Assembly (NCBI GenBank): GCA_963783505.1
Contig: CAWAOP010000050.1
Coordinates: forward strand, 33,117 to 97,116
Length of the DNA stretch: 64,000 nt
DNA from: BOG-224 sp963783505
GTDB lineage: Bacteria; Acidobacteriota; Terriglobia; Bryobacterales; Bryobacteraceae
Direction of reading: 5' to 3'
In this document: one piece after another, positions 17,542-26,799 of the stretch
How the letters are laid out: the number at the start of each line of letters is the position of its first letter
How positions within the stretch are numbered: the first letter of the stretch is position 1
Notes under the pieces: model-generated
Database searches by the model: none
Seen by the model: the letters and a program-made list of their open reading frames with translations, nothing else
Told to the model about the DNA's origin: nothing
Position numbers and translations under genes: made by a program

Positions 17542-17628
17542 ATGCTGATCGCGGGTGGTCTTGCCTTATTGGTGCTGATTTGCCTGCTGTTAGCGATGGT
17601 GGAGACGCCTCCGGCAATCGGCGAATGA
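17542..17628 (+). CDS. Single-span membrane micropeptide (28 aa)
   Basis: An ATG at 17542 follows ggggtgag (about 17525-17532). The product is MLIAGGLALLVLICLLLAMV followed by a short polar tail ending IGE, and the stop is TGA 17626-17628. The length and single hydrophobic span resemble KdpF-type peptides, but no kdp genes are adjacent. It could be a membrane-complex stabiliser or a type I toxin-like peptide. It is supported only by the ribosome site and the hydrophobic pattern. Confidence 0.4.
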   Translation: MLIAGGLALLVLICLLLAMVETPPAIGE

Positions 17629-17723
17629 CACACCGCCGGGGAAATCTGACACACCTTGAGCGACAGGCGACGCGCAGCAGGAGCGCTGTTTAACGGAGAT
17701 TTGGCGGCGGTGTGCGCCGGTGA

Positions 17724-20700
17724 TTACCACTCCAGCCGGAGGCCCAACTGAAGCTTCCGGGACGGCGTCGCCGTGTGGTCGATCACGCCTGAATCAGGCA
17801 AGCCCAAAATCCTATTTGGCAGAGCGTAGTTTACATGATTCAGTAGATTGAAAGCTTCGGCCCGCACCTCAAACCGCCCGAAGCCGGCGCCCTTGATTAG
17901 CCGCGACAGGGCGGCGTCAACGTCCGTTAGTCCGGGTCCCCGGAGAATATCGAAGCCCGAATTCCCGTACTGATAGAGCGCCGGAAGCTGGAAGGCGCGG
18001 TTTGGGTCCGAGGGCGTAAGGCTGGTTTCGAACCAATCCAGGTAGCTGCGCTGGGATGCGGGCAGCGTGCCGGAAGCAACGCGGTTGGGCAACTGGATAC
18101 CTCCGTTGTTGAGGCTGTTGACCGCAAGCTCCGGCGTAAACGGCAAGCCGGTCTGGAGCGCGGCTGTCACGAACAGGCTCCAGTCCGCGGCCAGATTCAT
18201 CGCTCCCGAGGCCGGGCTTCTCACCGGGGAATCGAAACGGGCGGTCGCCACCACTCGCTGAGCCACATCGAAGGGAGAAGGCGAGCGCGAGCCGCGCAGG
18301 TCATACGTGTACTGGGGCAGCGTGGGGCGGCTTGCCTGGTCGGAGCCCGGCGCCGTGGCGTCGTCCAGAGACTTCGCCATGGTGTAGCTCGCTTGCAGCC
18401 GGGCTATGGACCTCCAGTGCCCCGAGATGCGAAAAGTCCCGCCATAGTACGTTGACCCGCCGGCGAAGCCGATGTATTCGATGCGTGAGCGGTACGGCTC
18501 GTACGGGTATCGCGGGTGACTGTACGGGGTGGGAGCCGGATACGGCTGGTTGACATCCTGTATAGCCAGCAGGTGCATTCCCATGGATCCCATGCCGATG
18601 GCTTCCACCTTCAGGCCGAAAGGATGCGCCTCCAGCCCCAGCGACCATTGATCCGAATAAGGGGTGTAGTTGGCGATCTGGACGGCATTGATAGACTGCT
18701 GCGATGCGTTGAGCGCCGCCGCGCTCCCCAGCGTAAGCGCGGCCGAGGCAGGCAACCCCGTCGAGATGTTCGGCCCGAGTTGGAACGTGCCGTTGACCAT
18801 GTCGAGCCGGGAAGCGTACGGGGCGTTACTCGCGAGGTTACCGGTGGCCAGGTACGAGCCGGCGTCGTACATCTGCGTGAAGCCGGCGCGGACCATCAGC
18901 GACCCGCGTCCGGTTACGTCGTAAGCCAGGCTCGCGCGCGGGGCAACGGCTGTCTTCCTATATCCGACGCCGTCGTATGCGCTCACTCCGCCTTGGCCCG
19001 CAAACTGGTTGAGGGCCGGAGCCGAGTTGCTGAAATTGAAGTTCACCATCCGGTTGTTGGCTTCGGTGAGCGGCGGGAACAGCGAATATCGGGCGCCGGC
19101 CTCGACCGTCAGGCGCTTCCCGATGCGGTACGAATCCTGCAGGAAGCCCGCCGCCTCGGAGGCGCGCAGATGGAACGGCTGGAATTGCACGTCGCGGCGG
19201 ACCTCCAGCGGGTACCCGAGCATAAAGGACGCAAAGGAATCGCCGGTCCGATAGAGACCGGGCTGGCTGGTGTAATCCGGCGAGAAGAAGTACTCGCTGC
19301 GGGAACTCCATTCGGAAGCGTCGCCATTCACATTGTGTTGGATGAACTGAACCCCGGCCTTCCACGAGTGCTTTCCCGATTTCCCTGCGAGCATATCGTC
19401 CACCTGGGAACTGGTTTCGCCAATAGTGAACGGCGCGGCGCCGGCCGCGCCCAGCGACGCGTACCCCGGCACGCTGAATTCAGGCATTCCATAGGCGCTC
19501 AAGCCGGAAATGTGAAACGCCGAGGACGCGTTGAACCCGGCATCGGCGGCCACGGCGTCAAGGTTGGATGTGGTGAAACCTACGCGCAATTCGTTGACGA
19601 GTCCGGGCGACAGCGTGACGATGTGCCGCAGCGCGCCCGCTCGCCAGTTGGCGCTTGAGTTCACCCCGTAGGCGTTCTGTAGGGGATCGCTGCCGCCGTA
19701 CCCGCCCGCTGGAAAGCCGATTCCCGATGGCGCGGGCAACGCGCCTGGCGACTGGCCGCTGGTGGAGCCCGCGCTGAACCGGGCAAACACGGAACTATTC
19801 CCGGAAATGGCGTAGTCCGTGCGGAAATCGAAGGCCGTCCGGTTCAGAATTCCCGAAGCCGGGTTCGAGTAGTTGTTGACGCTGGATGCGCTCGTGGGAT
19901 TAGGATATAGCGCCAACAGGCTGCGTACGGCCTGAGGCTGGGATGCCGAAGGGATCTTGTTCGCCGGGAAGGGATTTCGCTGATAAATGTCGGTGGCGAC
20001 GGCGCGGATAGTCGTCGGGTCGTAGATGACGCTTGTGTTAGGGAAAGCGCCGCCTTTTTCGCCCACCGTCGGGACCGTGGAGGTTACGGTCTGTCCCGTC
20101 CGCTCGCGGATCGCCTCACCGTCCACAAAGAACGACCAGCGGCCGCCACCGAGGACCGGCCCGCCCAGCGCTCCGCCAAACTGATTTCGCCTGGCTGTGG
20201 GGATGGCGCCGTCGAAAAAATTGCGCGCATTAACCGCCGAGCTTTGGGCGTACTCGTAGCCGTAGCCGTGAAGCTGGCTCGATCCGCGGTGGGTGTCGAC
20301 GCTGATTACCGCTCCCGAGGCGCGGCCATACTCAGGGGGAACGTAACCGGTAAAAACCGTGACTCCCGCGGCCGCCTCCACCGAGGGTGGAACCACCAGG
20401 CCGCGAACCCACGGGCTGTTGTTGTCAATGCCATCCAGAAGGAAGTTGTTCTCCTGGCCGCGCTGCCCGTAGCTGTTGATGGCCGTGTTGCCGAAGATCC
20501 CGTACGGGCCGAATCCTTCGATATTGCCGCCCTGTTGGCCGCCTAAGATCTCGGAATTGAGCCTCACCAGATCGAGGTAGTTGCGCCCGTCGAGCGGTTG
20601 GACCGACCCGGCCATGGGTGAAACGTCCAATTCAATCCGTACTTCCGTGGCGGCTCCGGCTCGGACGGTCACATTCAACACCGCCTTGGCGCCCGATGCG

Positions 20701-20948
20701 GGAGAAATCGCGGTGAGCGTGTAGTCGCCCGGCAGGAGTCCGCTGGCCGAATATTTGCCGGAGGCGTCGGCCACGATCTCCCGCAAATCTCCGCTCAGCT
20801 TTCGCACCAGCGTGATTTGCGCTTTGGCGGCCGGCGCGCCGCCGGGGCCGACGACGACTCCCGAAATACCGCCTTGAGTCGGGGCAGCCATCGCCGCGCA
20901 CAGTGCGATCAGAAGGCACAGCGGGCAAGCCCGCGAACTAAAAGCCAT
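17724..20948 (-). CDS. TonB-dependent receptor-like outer-membrane protein (1074 aa)
   Basis: A signal peptide (ACPLCLLIALCAAMAAPTQG) precedes a carboxypeptidase-regulatory-like fold (about residues 27-110, GISGVVVGPGGAPAAKAQIT...SGLLPGDYTL). A plug region follows (GRNYLDLVRLN, YGQRGQENNFLLDGIDNN), then a large beta-barrel with many aromatic-ended strands. The last residues LQLGLRLEW end in an aromatic, the signal for barrel insertion. This Oar-like arrangement is expanded in Acidobacteriota. The substrate is unknown. Its ATG overlaps the end of the preceding receptor gene by 11 bases, so the two are made together. Confidence 0.88.
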   Translation of the reverse strand: MAFSSRACPLCLLIALCAAMAAPTQGGISGVVVGPGGAPAAKAQITLVRKLSGDLREIVADASGKYSASGLLPGDYTLTAISPASGAKAVLNVTVRAGAATEVRIELDVSPMAGSVQPLDGRNYLDLVRLNSEILGGQQGGNIEGFGPYGIFGNTAINSYGQRGQENNFLLDGIDNNSPWVRGLVVPPSVEAAAGVTVFTGYVPPEYGRASGAVISVDTHRGSSQLHGYGYEYAQSSAVNARNFFDGAIPTARRNQFGGALGGPVLGGGRWSFFVDGEAIRERTGQTVTSTVPTVGEKGGAFPNTSVIYDPTTIRAVATDIYQRNPFPANKIPSASQPQAVRSLLALYPNPTSASSVNNYSNPASGILNRTAFDFRTDYAISGNSSVFARFSAGSTSGQSPGALPAPSGIGFPAGGYGGSDPLQNAYGVNSSANWRAGALRHIVTLSPGLVNELRVGFTTSNLDAVAADAGFNASSAFHISGLSAYGMPEFSVPGYASLGAAGAAPFTIGETSSQVDDMLAGKSGKHSWKAGVQFIQHNVNGDASEWSSRSEYFFSPDYTSQPGLYRTGDSFASFMLGYPLEVRRDVQFQPFHLRASEAAGFLQDSYRIGKRLTVEAGARYSLFPPLTEANNRMVNFNFSNSAPALNQFAGQGGVSAYDGVGYRKTAVAPRASLAYDVTGRGSLMVRAGFTQMYDAGSYLATGNLASNAPYASRLDMVNGTFQLGPNISTGLPASAALTLGSAAALNASQQSINAVQIANYTPYSDQWSLGLEAHPFGLKVEAIGMGSMGMHLLAIQDVNQPYPAPTPYSHPRYPYEPYRSRIEYIGFAGGSTYYGGTFRISGHWRSIARLQASYTMAKSLDDATAPGSDQASRPTLPQYTYDLRGSRSPSPFDVAQRVVATARFDSPVRSPASGAMNLAADWSLFVTAALQTGLPFTPELAVNSLNNGGIQLPNRVASGTLPASQRSYLDWFETSLTPSDPNRAFQLPALYQYGNSGFDILRGPGLTDVDAALSRLIKGAGFGRFEVRAEAFNLLNHVNYALPNRILGLPDSGVIDHTATPSRKLQLGLRLEW

Positions 20949-23469
20949 AAACGACCATGATACGAAGGAAACGCGCTGGCTCAGTGGCGATGGGCAGCCG
21001 CAGGTTGAATTGCGTGCCGCTCGATTCGCTCTCTTGAATGCGGTTATCCGAGTTTACCGCGTTCACCAGGTCGAGCGCTATCCGCGCATTTCCGTGGCGC
21101 GGCGCGAGTGCGCGGCTCAGCCGTAGATTCCAGTTCATGACATGCTCCGAGCGGTTGCCCCCGCCTGGGCTGCCGCGGACGGTGGCGTCGATCGACACAG
21201 GTCCTTGCGGCAGGCTCGTGACCAGCAGGCGGCGAGCGAAAGCTACGCCGTCGAGGTAGTTCACCGCGCTTGCGAATTCGATTCCACCAACCGCGCGCGG
21301 CAGTTTGCCGGTGAGCTGGAACTTGCCCACATAGGCGCGGTCGAAAAACTGGCGCCCCCACGCGTTGATGGAAGCGTTAGGATCGGAACCGAGCACGCCC
21401 ACAACGCCCGGATCGTTTTCGAGCGGCGAGTTGCCGGGATTCGACGGCCCGTACGATTTCACCGCCATGAACGAGGCATGCGCGGAATATGCGCTCCAGC
21501 GCGCTCCCGCTTCGGAGACCATGCCCTCTCCGAGAGTCCGAAAGCCTTCGGGATTCGTGAGCAGGTAGCGATCCTTGCCAAACGTGGCCGGCGATTGCGC
21601 GTATACGGTCAGCGGCCGATCGTCGAAAGTTCCCGGTATGCCGTCCGGACCCGGGTCAGTAATCGTGACCGCGTTGTACGAGGACATGGGGACGCCTGTA
21701 TCGATGGCTGCGATGCGCCGCTTATCGTCGCGGCGGAAAAACCAAGCTCTGGCGAAGATGTTTCGGGGCAGCGATGCATCCGCGCCAACGTTAAACTCAT
21801 CCGCGTACGGACGCCGAATGGCTGGATCGACGCTGGAGTATGGCCCTCCGAACGCCATAAGCAGCGGACCCATTTCGCCCGGTTGGTAGAGCCCATCGTG
21901 GTTGCGGTCGTTCCATTGATATTCAAGGCCGCCGAGGCTGTTGGCGTTTGCGAAATCAAGATACCGCCCCGCCAGCGGCGCGTACAACCGGGCGTAGGCG
22001 CCGCGGAGGGCGATTCCGTGGAGAGCGTGAGGAGCGAACGCGAAACCGGCTCGCGGCGAAACGCTGTTCCACGCGATGGGTCCGCCACGCGCCGACTCGG
22101 CCATTACATCTGCGTCGAAGCTCAAGCCGGAGCCGATGGTGATGGCGTCCCGCGCGAACGCAGTGAAGTTCCGCACGCTCTCGCGGGAGAGCGCCGGAGT
22201 ATTCAGCATCACCACGAAAGCCGGCGCGCCATCCGCCGTGATGAGGTTCATGTTCGATGGCGCCGAGTATTGATTGCCGATTCCCGCGCGGCCCCACTCC
22301 GCGCCCGCGCCGAAAACGTGCCGCGACTTGCCGGACTGAATGGGTTTCCGGTCGTACGACGCCGCCGCGCCTTGCCGGTTCCGGTTCGCTTGATTGGCGA
22401 GCGGCGCCACGCCGTTAGTCAGCCCTGTAACCAAGTCAATGCGGCTCTGCGCTCCGGCCTGCGCGGGTGACGCCGCGTCAAGGTTCGCCAGCGATGCGTC
22501 GAAGCGAAGCCGCCACGCGCCGCGCGAGGCAAGACGGAACCAGGCAGCCTGGAAATAGCGGGAGTCATCCGATTCGGAGGTCCCGGGAAAGCCCTCGAGA
22601 CTTGGAATGGTGAACGAAGGAGCGTCGCGACGGCCGACCCACGCCTCGATGCCGGCGGGCATCGCCCAATCGGAGAGGCGAGCGCGCGCCCCACCGGCGC
22701 GCAGATAGAGTTGGTCCTTGTTAATAAGCTGCGCGCGGATTGTCGCGAAGCCGGAGAAGGCCAAGGAACCGAAATCGGAACCGGGGCTTGCCAGCGGAAC
22801 CGTCTGCCTGGACCACCCGCCCGTTGCGGAGGCGAGCCAATCGACGCGATGTCCGGCGGCCCCGCCAGCCTGGATTCCGTTATTCGAGTAGCCGAGGTAT
22901 TTCGCGGGCTGCTGGAGCAGGCCGCGCGCGCCCGGCGCGGGCAGATTATCCCCGGCCAGACCGGAGGCCGTGCCCGTCGCCGATGCTTCGCCGTGCAAGG
23001 CCCTTTGCGGCTCTTCCGAAAACGCCGCGATCTCCGATCCGTACGCGCGCGATGCGCCCAAATCAAAGCCCGCGCAGACTACGGCTTCATTTACTAGCGG
23101 CGAATCGAGCGGAATCAGAATGCGGCCCGGCTGATAGGGATCGGTGACGTTCATCCCGTCGAGCGTGAACAGAACGCTCGTCCACGAAAATGCCCGCATG
23201 GATATCAGGGGGAAGCGAGCGGCGGACGGGCCGCCGAACTCCAGCGGCTCCGTGACGGTCGCGGGCTCCCGCGCCACGAGAGAGCCGGCTAGGTTGTTTG
23301 GCGCAGCTCCGCCGCCATCCTCCGGCTTCATGGACCATGCGTGCGCCGTGGCGGCTTCCGGCTTTGCGCATGGGCCGGCGGCGCGCGAAGCGTTCGTAGC
23401 TCCGCCGCCGGTTTGAGCGCCCAGCGCGAACGGTAGGACGAGCGCCGCGAACCACTCGGCAGTCCACAT
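20938..23469 (-). CDS. TonB-dependent receptor-like outer-membrane protein (843 aa)
   Basis: The chosen start is ATG 23469, giving a signal peptide MWTAEWFAALVLPFALGAQ. There is no carboxypeptidase-regulatory fold. A plug-like region contains RFPLISMRAF, LFTLDGMNVTDPYQPGR and GFDLGASRAYGSEIA, and barrel strands continue to a terminal RIMVVYGF with a C-terminal phenylalanine. It precedes and overlaps the 1074-residue receptor, so the pair may form a hetero-complex or two related uptake channels. The operon also holds PAP2 and the sigma and anti-sigma genes upstream, which suggests regulation by the sigma factor. Confidence 0.8.
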   Translation of the reverse strand: MWTAEWFAALVLPFALGAQTGGGATNASRAAGPCAKPEAATAHAWSMKPEDGGGAAPNNLAGSLVAREPATVTEPLEFGGPSAARFPLISMRAFSWTSVLFTLDGMNVTDPYQPGRILIPLDSPLVNEAVVCAGFDLGASRAYGSEIAAFSEEPQRALHGEASATGTASGLAGDNLPAPGARGLLQQPAKYLGYSNNGIQAGGAAGHRVDWLASATGGWSRQTVPLASPGSDFGSLAFSGFATIRAQLINKDQLYLRAGGARARLSDWAMPAGIEAWVGRRDAPSFTIPSLEGFPGTSESDDSRYFQAAWFRLASRGAWRLRFDASLANLDAASPAQAGAQSRIDLVTGLTNGVAPLANQANRNRQGAAASYDRKPIQSGKSRHVFGAGAEWGRAGIGNQYSAPSNMNLITADGAPAFVVMLNTPALSRESVRNFTAFARDAITIGSGLSFDADVMAESARGGPIAWNSVSPRAGFAFAPHALHGIALRGAYARLYAPLAGRYLDFANANSLGGLEYQWNDRNHDGLYQPGEMGPLLMAFGGPYSSVDPAIRRPYADEFNVGADASLPRNIFARAWFFRRDDKRRIAAIDTGVPMSSYNAVTITDPGPDGIPGTFDDRPLTVYAQSPATFGKDRYLLTNPEGFRTLGEGMVSEAGARWSAYSAHASFMAVKSYGPSNPGNSPLENDPGVVGVLGSDPNASINAWGRQFFDRAYVGKFQLTGKLPRAVGGIEFASAVNYLDGVAFARRLLVTSLPQGPVSIDATVRGSPGGGNRSEHVMNWNLRLSRALAPRHGNARIALDLVNAVNSDNRIQESESSGTQFNLRLPIATEPARFLRIMVVYGF

Positions 23470-23529
23470 GCGGCGCGAAGCTGCCAGACCCGGAAGCCGT
23501 GAAACATTCGAACCAGGGCAGTCGAAACC

Positions 23530-23590
23530 GCCTGCGCCACCCCGGAACGCGCGTGTTTTCAGTGGTGGGGCAGGCGCTTCCGCCTGCCTC
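23530..23590. repeat. Palindromic repeat element (GTGGGGC family)
   Basis: gcctgcgccacc and ggtggggcaggc face each other, followed by a second short hairpin ggcgcttccgcc. It lies between the PAP2 gene and the receptor gene. Confidence 0.5.
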
Positions 23591-23615
23591 TTGCGGGCGT
23601 TTTCTTCACGCCTTC

Positions 23616-24377
23616 TCACTGGCGCAGCACGGCGAAACGAGATATGGAGTACCCCATCAAGCCGCCCATGAGCACGTCCGAAGGAAAGTGAGCGGACAGG
23701 GTAAGCCGCGAGAAACTCACAGCGCCCGCCAAGCCGTAGGCGACGTAGGGAAGCCACTTCTGGCGCGGGTAGCGCCTCGCGATCACGGTTGCCACCCCGA
23801 ACGCCGCAATGGCGTGGCCCGACGGAAAGCTGCCCAGCCCTCGAATCCAACTACCCTGGCTATTGAACCAGCTTCCGCTCATCGTAGTATGTGGAGCGTA
23901 CGTGGCGGGCCTTCGGCGCCGGTCGATATCCTTCATCACGGAAGTGAGAATCTCGCAATCGGCCACGGCTTCACCGGCGAGCAGAGCGGTGCGGCGAGCG
24001 TAGGAGTTCTTGGCTATCAGTCCGCCCATGTAAAGCGCGGTGGGGGCCACGAACGTGCCGATCTCGGTGGAATTGCTTGTGAACACCGAATTGAACCGGC
24101 TGAAGGATGTCGTGTTCCGGAAATACGGAGCCGTGTGAGCGTCGGTGCGAATCAGGACCGCCGTTGCTCCGACAGCCAGGGCCACGGGAAGCCAATGCTT
24201 GCCGCGCGCCAGGTCTTTCGGGAACAGCCAGATGTTCTTCTGATCGCTCGCGATGTTCGGCAAAACGCGCGCCCAACTCACGTTGCGGTCCGTAGCGGTC
24301 TGAGCGCTAAGACCAGCGGCAAATGCAAGAGTTCCAGCCAGGACCGGCAGGGTTCGGCGGCGCATGAGTCGTCTCAT
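23616..24377 (-). CDS. PAP2-family phosphatase
   Basis: A 253-residue exported or membrane acid phosphatase. A signal-like N-terminus (LPVLAGTLAFAAGLSAQ) is followed by the three PAP2 motifs: KDIDRRRRP (KX6RP), GSFPSGHA (PSGH, with the histidine acid) and SRLTLSAHFPSDVLMG (SRX5HX3D, with the nucleophile histidine). Substrates in this family include undecaprenyl pyrophosphate, phosphatidate and phosphoesters. Upstream lies an anti-sigma-like gene and downstream two outer-membrane receptors, so a role in envelope lipid recycling or phosphate release fits. The start may be M1 or M6. Confidence 0.87.
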   Translation of the reverse strand: MRRLMRRRTLPVLAGTLAFAAGLSAQTATDRNVSWARVLPNIASDQKNIWLFPKDLARGKHWLPVALAVGATAVLIRTDAHTAPYFRNTTSFSRFNSVFTSNSTEIGTFVAPTALYMGGLIAKNSYARRTALLAGEAVADCEILTSVMKDIDRRRRPATYAPHTTMSGSWFNSQGSWIRGLGSFPSGHAIAAFGVATVIARRYPRQKWLPYVAYGLAGAVSFSRLTLSAHFPSDVLMGGLMGYSISRFAVLRQ

Positions 24378-24426
24378 GATACCGCATCAGGCGGCATGGC
24401 CCGCTCACTCGGAACCGAATGAATTC

Positions 24427-25554
24427 TCACTGCGGCTTGATCGACGCGACGAACGTGAGTTGCGCCAGGCTGTAAAGCTTCGCCGGCGCGATGTGGCCCT
24501 CTACATCGCCTGCGTCCTGGCGAGTAATCGTGAAGCCGGTTTGCCGCAAAGCTCCAAGCGAATCGGCCGCAAAGTTAGTCAGGGTGAGACGCAGATTGGC
24601 TTCCCCATTGCCGATCAGGCGTTTGTCGTCCGGAGTGAGTGCGGCGACTGTGCGGGCGTGTTCGGCGAGGGCCGCGACGGCGGGAGCGAACTTGGATGCC
24701 AGCGTTTGCCGGGCCAGCGTCGCATTCCGTTCCTGAAGTGTGGCGAAAAGAGTCGGACCGCGCAACTCGGCGGGCGCTACCTGCGTTGAAGTCATCGCCA
24801 CCGCGGCAGGTTGCGCCCGGACGCTCACTTCCTTTACGACTCCTGAATCCGGGGCGCCTGCCGCTCCGGCGCGTCCTCCGGAAGCGATCGGCATGAAGGT
24901 TGAGGTGGGGACGGCAGGTGAGCTCGCTAGCTGAATCGTGTCGATCCGGAATTTCGATTTCTCGTTCCCGGCCACCACGGTAACGCCTGCCGCGGGGGCC
25001 GTCACTGTAACCGCCGGTTCTAAGGCGTGAGCCGGCGCTCCAGCCAGGAATGGCGGCAAATTCGGTCGCCGGTTGGCCAACAGCAGCGGTTCCGCCGGAG
25101 GCGGGATGAGGAGCGGCCCTACCTTTCGCGCAGCGGCCTTGGCGGCCGACGCTACGTCGAACTCGCGACGCGGCGGGGCCTTCGCCGTCACCTCCACGGT
25201 GGTTGGTTCGACGGCGGTGAGACGAATGCGCTCCGGGTTTGAAAACCGCGCTTGCCACGCGAAGTATCCGGCTGCCGCGACGAAGCAAGCCACGGCCCCC
25301 ACGCCCAGCGCGCGCTCCCACATCCAGGCGCCCAATCGCCGATGGAACGGAGGAGCCGGTTCGTCGAGCGCGGCGAGCAGATGCGCGCGGGCCACGGGGT
25401 AGGAGAGCAAATCGCGAAGAGGCTCTTCGCGCGCCAGTTCCTCGAACAGCGTCTGGTCTTCCAGGGCGGCTTCCATCAGGGCCCGCCGTTCTTCCCCGGT
25501 GAGCGTCCCGGCGGCATAGCCCCCCATGAGCATCCGGATGTCTTTGCCGCTCAT
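24427..25554 (-). CDS. Anti-sigma-factor-like single-span membrane protein
   Basis: A 375-residue protein starting MSGKDIRMLMGGYAAGTLT. The N-terminal helical part (GGYAAGTLTGEERRALMEAALEDQTLFEELA) is typical of cytoplasmic anti-sigma domains without the zinc motif. One membrane span (about residues 84-103, LGVGAVACFVAAAGYFAW) is followed by a long Pro/Ala-rich periplasmic region and a C-terminal helical domain with LRLTLTNFAADSLGALRQTG. The gene begins within the stop of the sigma-factor gene (ATGA). It should hold that sigma factor at the membrane until an envelope signal arrives. Confidence 0.7.
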   Translation of the reverse strand: MSGKDIRMLMGGYAAGTLTGEERRALMEAALEDQTLFEELAREEPLRDLLSYPVARAHLLAALDEPAPPFHRRLGAWMWERALGVGAVACFVAAAGYFAWQARFSNPERIRLTAVEPTTVEVTAKAPPRREFDVASAAKAAARKVGPLLIPPPAEPLLLANRRPNLPPFLAGAPAHALEPAVTVTAPAAGVTVVAGNEKSKFRIDTIQLASSPAVPTSTFMPIASGGRAGAAGAPDSGVVKEVSVRAQPAAVAMTSTQVAPAELRGPTLFATLQERNATLARQTLASKFAPAVAALAEHARTVAALTPDDKRLIGNGEANLRLTLTNFAADSLGALRQTGFTITRQDAGDVEGHIAPAKLYSLAQLTFVASIKPQ

Positions 25555-26060
25555 TGCTTTCCGCGCTCCCAATTCCCGCCCATGAGCTCCAGCAGACGCT
25601 GGCGGCAGCGGAAATCCCAGGTATAGATGGTGTTTATGGAAGCTACCCCCATTATCTTCCGAATCTCCGGAAACGATTTTCCCTGAAGCTTCAGACGCAT
25701 CAGCTCGCGGCTTCGCTTGTCCAGACGGCTCAGTGCGCGTGACAGCCGCTCCAACATCTCCTTGCGCTCCAGCGCCGTCACCGGGCTCTCCCCTGGGTCC
25801 GGCAGCGGAATATCGGCTACCGAAACCGCGGTGTACTCGCCGCGCCGCACGGCCTTGCGGCGCGCGGCCGCTATCTTGAACCGCACGATCTCAAACGCGA
25901 GCGGAACCAGCTCCTCCGGGCGCTCAATGTGCGCGTACCTCTCATGGAGCACCATGAGCGTTTCCTGCGCCACGTCCTCGGCGGCGTCACCCGATAGATG
26001 AGATGCCGCAAAGCGCACGATCCTTTCACGCAACTTGACAAGAACCTCTTCGCGCTCCAC
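25551..26060 (-). CDS. ECF-type RNA polymerase sigma factor
   Basis: The preferred start is GTG 26060, giving 169 residues beginning VEREEVLVKLRERIVRF. Region 2 contains SGDAAEDVAQETLMVLHERY, and region 4 contains LERLSRALSRLDKRSRELMRLKLQGKSFPEIRKIMGVASINTIYTW, split here by the HTH turn. The upstream in-frame extension is Pro/Gly-rich and does not fit. The next gene overlaps by four bases and encodes a membrane anti-sigma-like protein. This pair probably controls the downstream PAP2 and receptor genes. Confidence 0.83.
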   Translation of the reverse strand: MEREEVLVKLRERIVRFAASHLSGDAAEDVAQETLMVLHERYAHIERPEELVPLAFEIVRFKIAAARRKAVRRGEYTAVSVADIPLPDPGESPVTALERKEMLERLSRALSRLDKRSRELMRLKLQGKSFPEIRKIMGVASINTIYTWDFRCRQRLLELMGGNWERGKQ

Positions 26061-26119
26061 GGAGTCAGTCCGATCATAGCAATCCGAGGCCGTGGCGGCT
26101 ATCGGATTTCGGAGGTCCA

Positions 26120-26233
26120 GTGGGGCCGGCCCTTCCGGGCCGCCGCCGGGCTTCCGCCCGGCGTTTCGGTGGCGGGGGGAGCCTTTATGCGCCGCGCCGA
26201 AGCGCGGCGGCAGGCTGAAAGGCCTGACCCCAC
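26120..26233. repeat. Palindromic repeat element (GTGGGGC family)
   Basis: Starts gtggggccggcccttccggg and ends ggcctgaccccac. Internal hairpins ggcttccgcc and gccgaagcgcggc lie between. It sits upstream of the divergent sigma-factor gene. Confidence 0.65.
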
Positions 26234-26250
26234 ACATCGCCGCGCCCGAG

Positions 26251-26279
26251 CCTTTGGCCGATTAACAATCGGCCAAAGG
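26251..26279. promoter_or_regulatory. Perfect 13-bp hairpin between divergent genes
   Basis: cctttggccgatt (26251-26263) and aatcggccaaagg (26267-26279) pair perfectly around aac. There is no T run after it on either strand, so a terminator is less likely than an operator or RNA structure. Confidence 0.5.
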
Positions 26280-26351
26280 TTCTCAACCCGCCCCACGGCC
26301 GGACTGCTTCCGCCGGATCGCTCCGCCTCGCTTGCGCATCTGAGTACTGGT

Positions 26352-26729
26352 ATGCCTGCTCCAAGCCCTTCGGAAGACCGCCGCCTCACGCGGCTCACCA
26401 GGATTTGCCTCGCGCTCCCTCAAGCCGAGCGCCGCGACCGCGGCGACCACGCCCAGTTCCTGGCGCGTAAGAAGACCTTCGCTTACTTCCTGAACAACCA
26501 CCACGGGGACGGAATCATCGCCGTGACCTGCAAGGTCCTGCCCGGCGACAACGCCCGCCTGGCGAATGCCCAGCCGGAGCGTTTCTACCTGCCGGCCTAC
26601 ATCGGCCCGAGAGGCTGGGTGGCCCTACGCCTCGACACTGGAAAAATCGACTGGGACGAAGTGAGCGAACTTGTCGCAACCAGCTACAAGCTTGTCGCTC
26701 CCGCGCCCCGAGCCAAGCGGCCGGGATAA
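26352..26729 (+). CDS. MmcQ/YjbR-family protein
   Basis: A 125-residue alpha/beta protein starting MPAPSPSEDRRLTRLTRICL. The pattern CLALPQAERRDRGDHAQFLA, KKTFAYFLNNHHGDGIIAV and LPAYIGPRGWVALRL is that of the YjbR fold, a CyaY-like double-wing structure. Members are small DNA-binding or unknown proteins. In-frame residues upstream of ATG 26352 come from the palindromic repeat and are not part of the gene. It is probably monocistronic; a hairpin follows the stop. Confidence 0.8.
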   Translation: MPAPSPSEDRRLTRLTRICLALPQAERRDRGDHAQFLARKKTFAYFLNNHHGDGIIAVTCKVLPGDNARLANAQPERFYLPAYIGPRGWVALRLDTGKIDWDEVSELVATSYKLVAPAPRAKRPG

Positions 26730-26738
26730 GTCGTCGCA

Positions 26739-26770
26739 CGGGAGTTTGGGCGAATCTCGGCCAACTCCCG
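26739..26770. terminator. Hairpin between convergent genes
   Basis: cgggagtt (26739-26746) pairs with aactcccg (26763-26770) over a 16-base loop. It lies between the convergent YjbR and hydrolase genes. No T run follows, so intrinsic termination is only possible. Confidence 0.35.
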
Positions 26771-26799
26771 AGTGGCCGGCTGCGTTGCAGTCCTCGTGT

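Noticed and set aside
21142..22470. A 442-residue plus-strand frame inside the receptor gene
   Set aside because: It is an antisense shadow, rich in Arg and Glu, with no start signal and no family.
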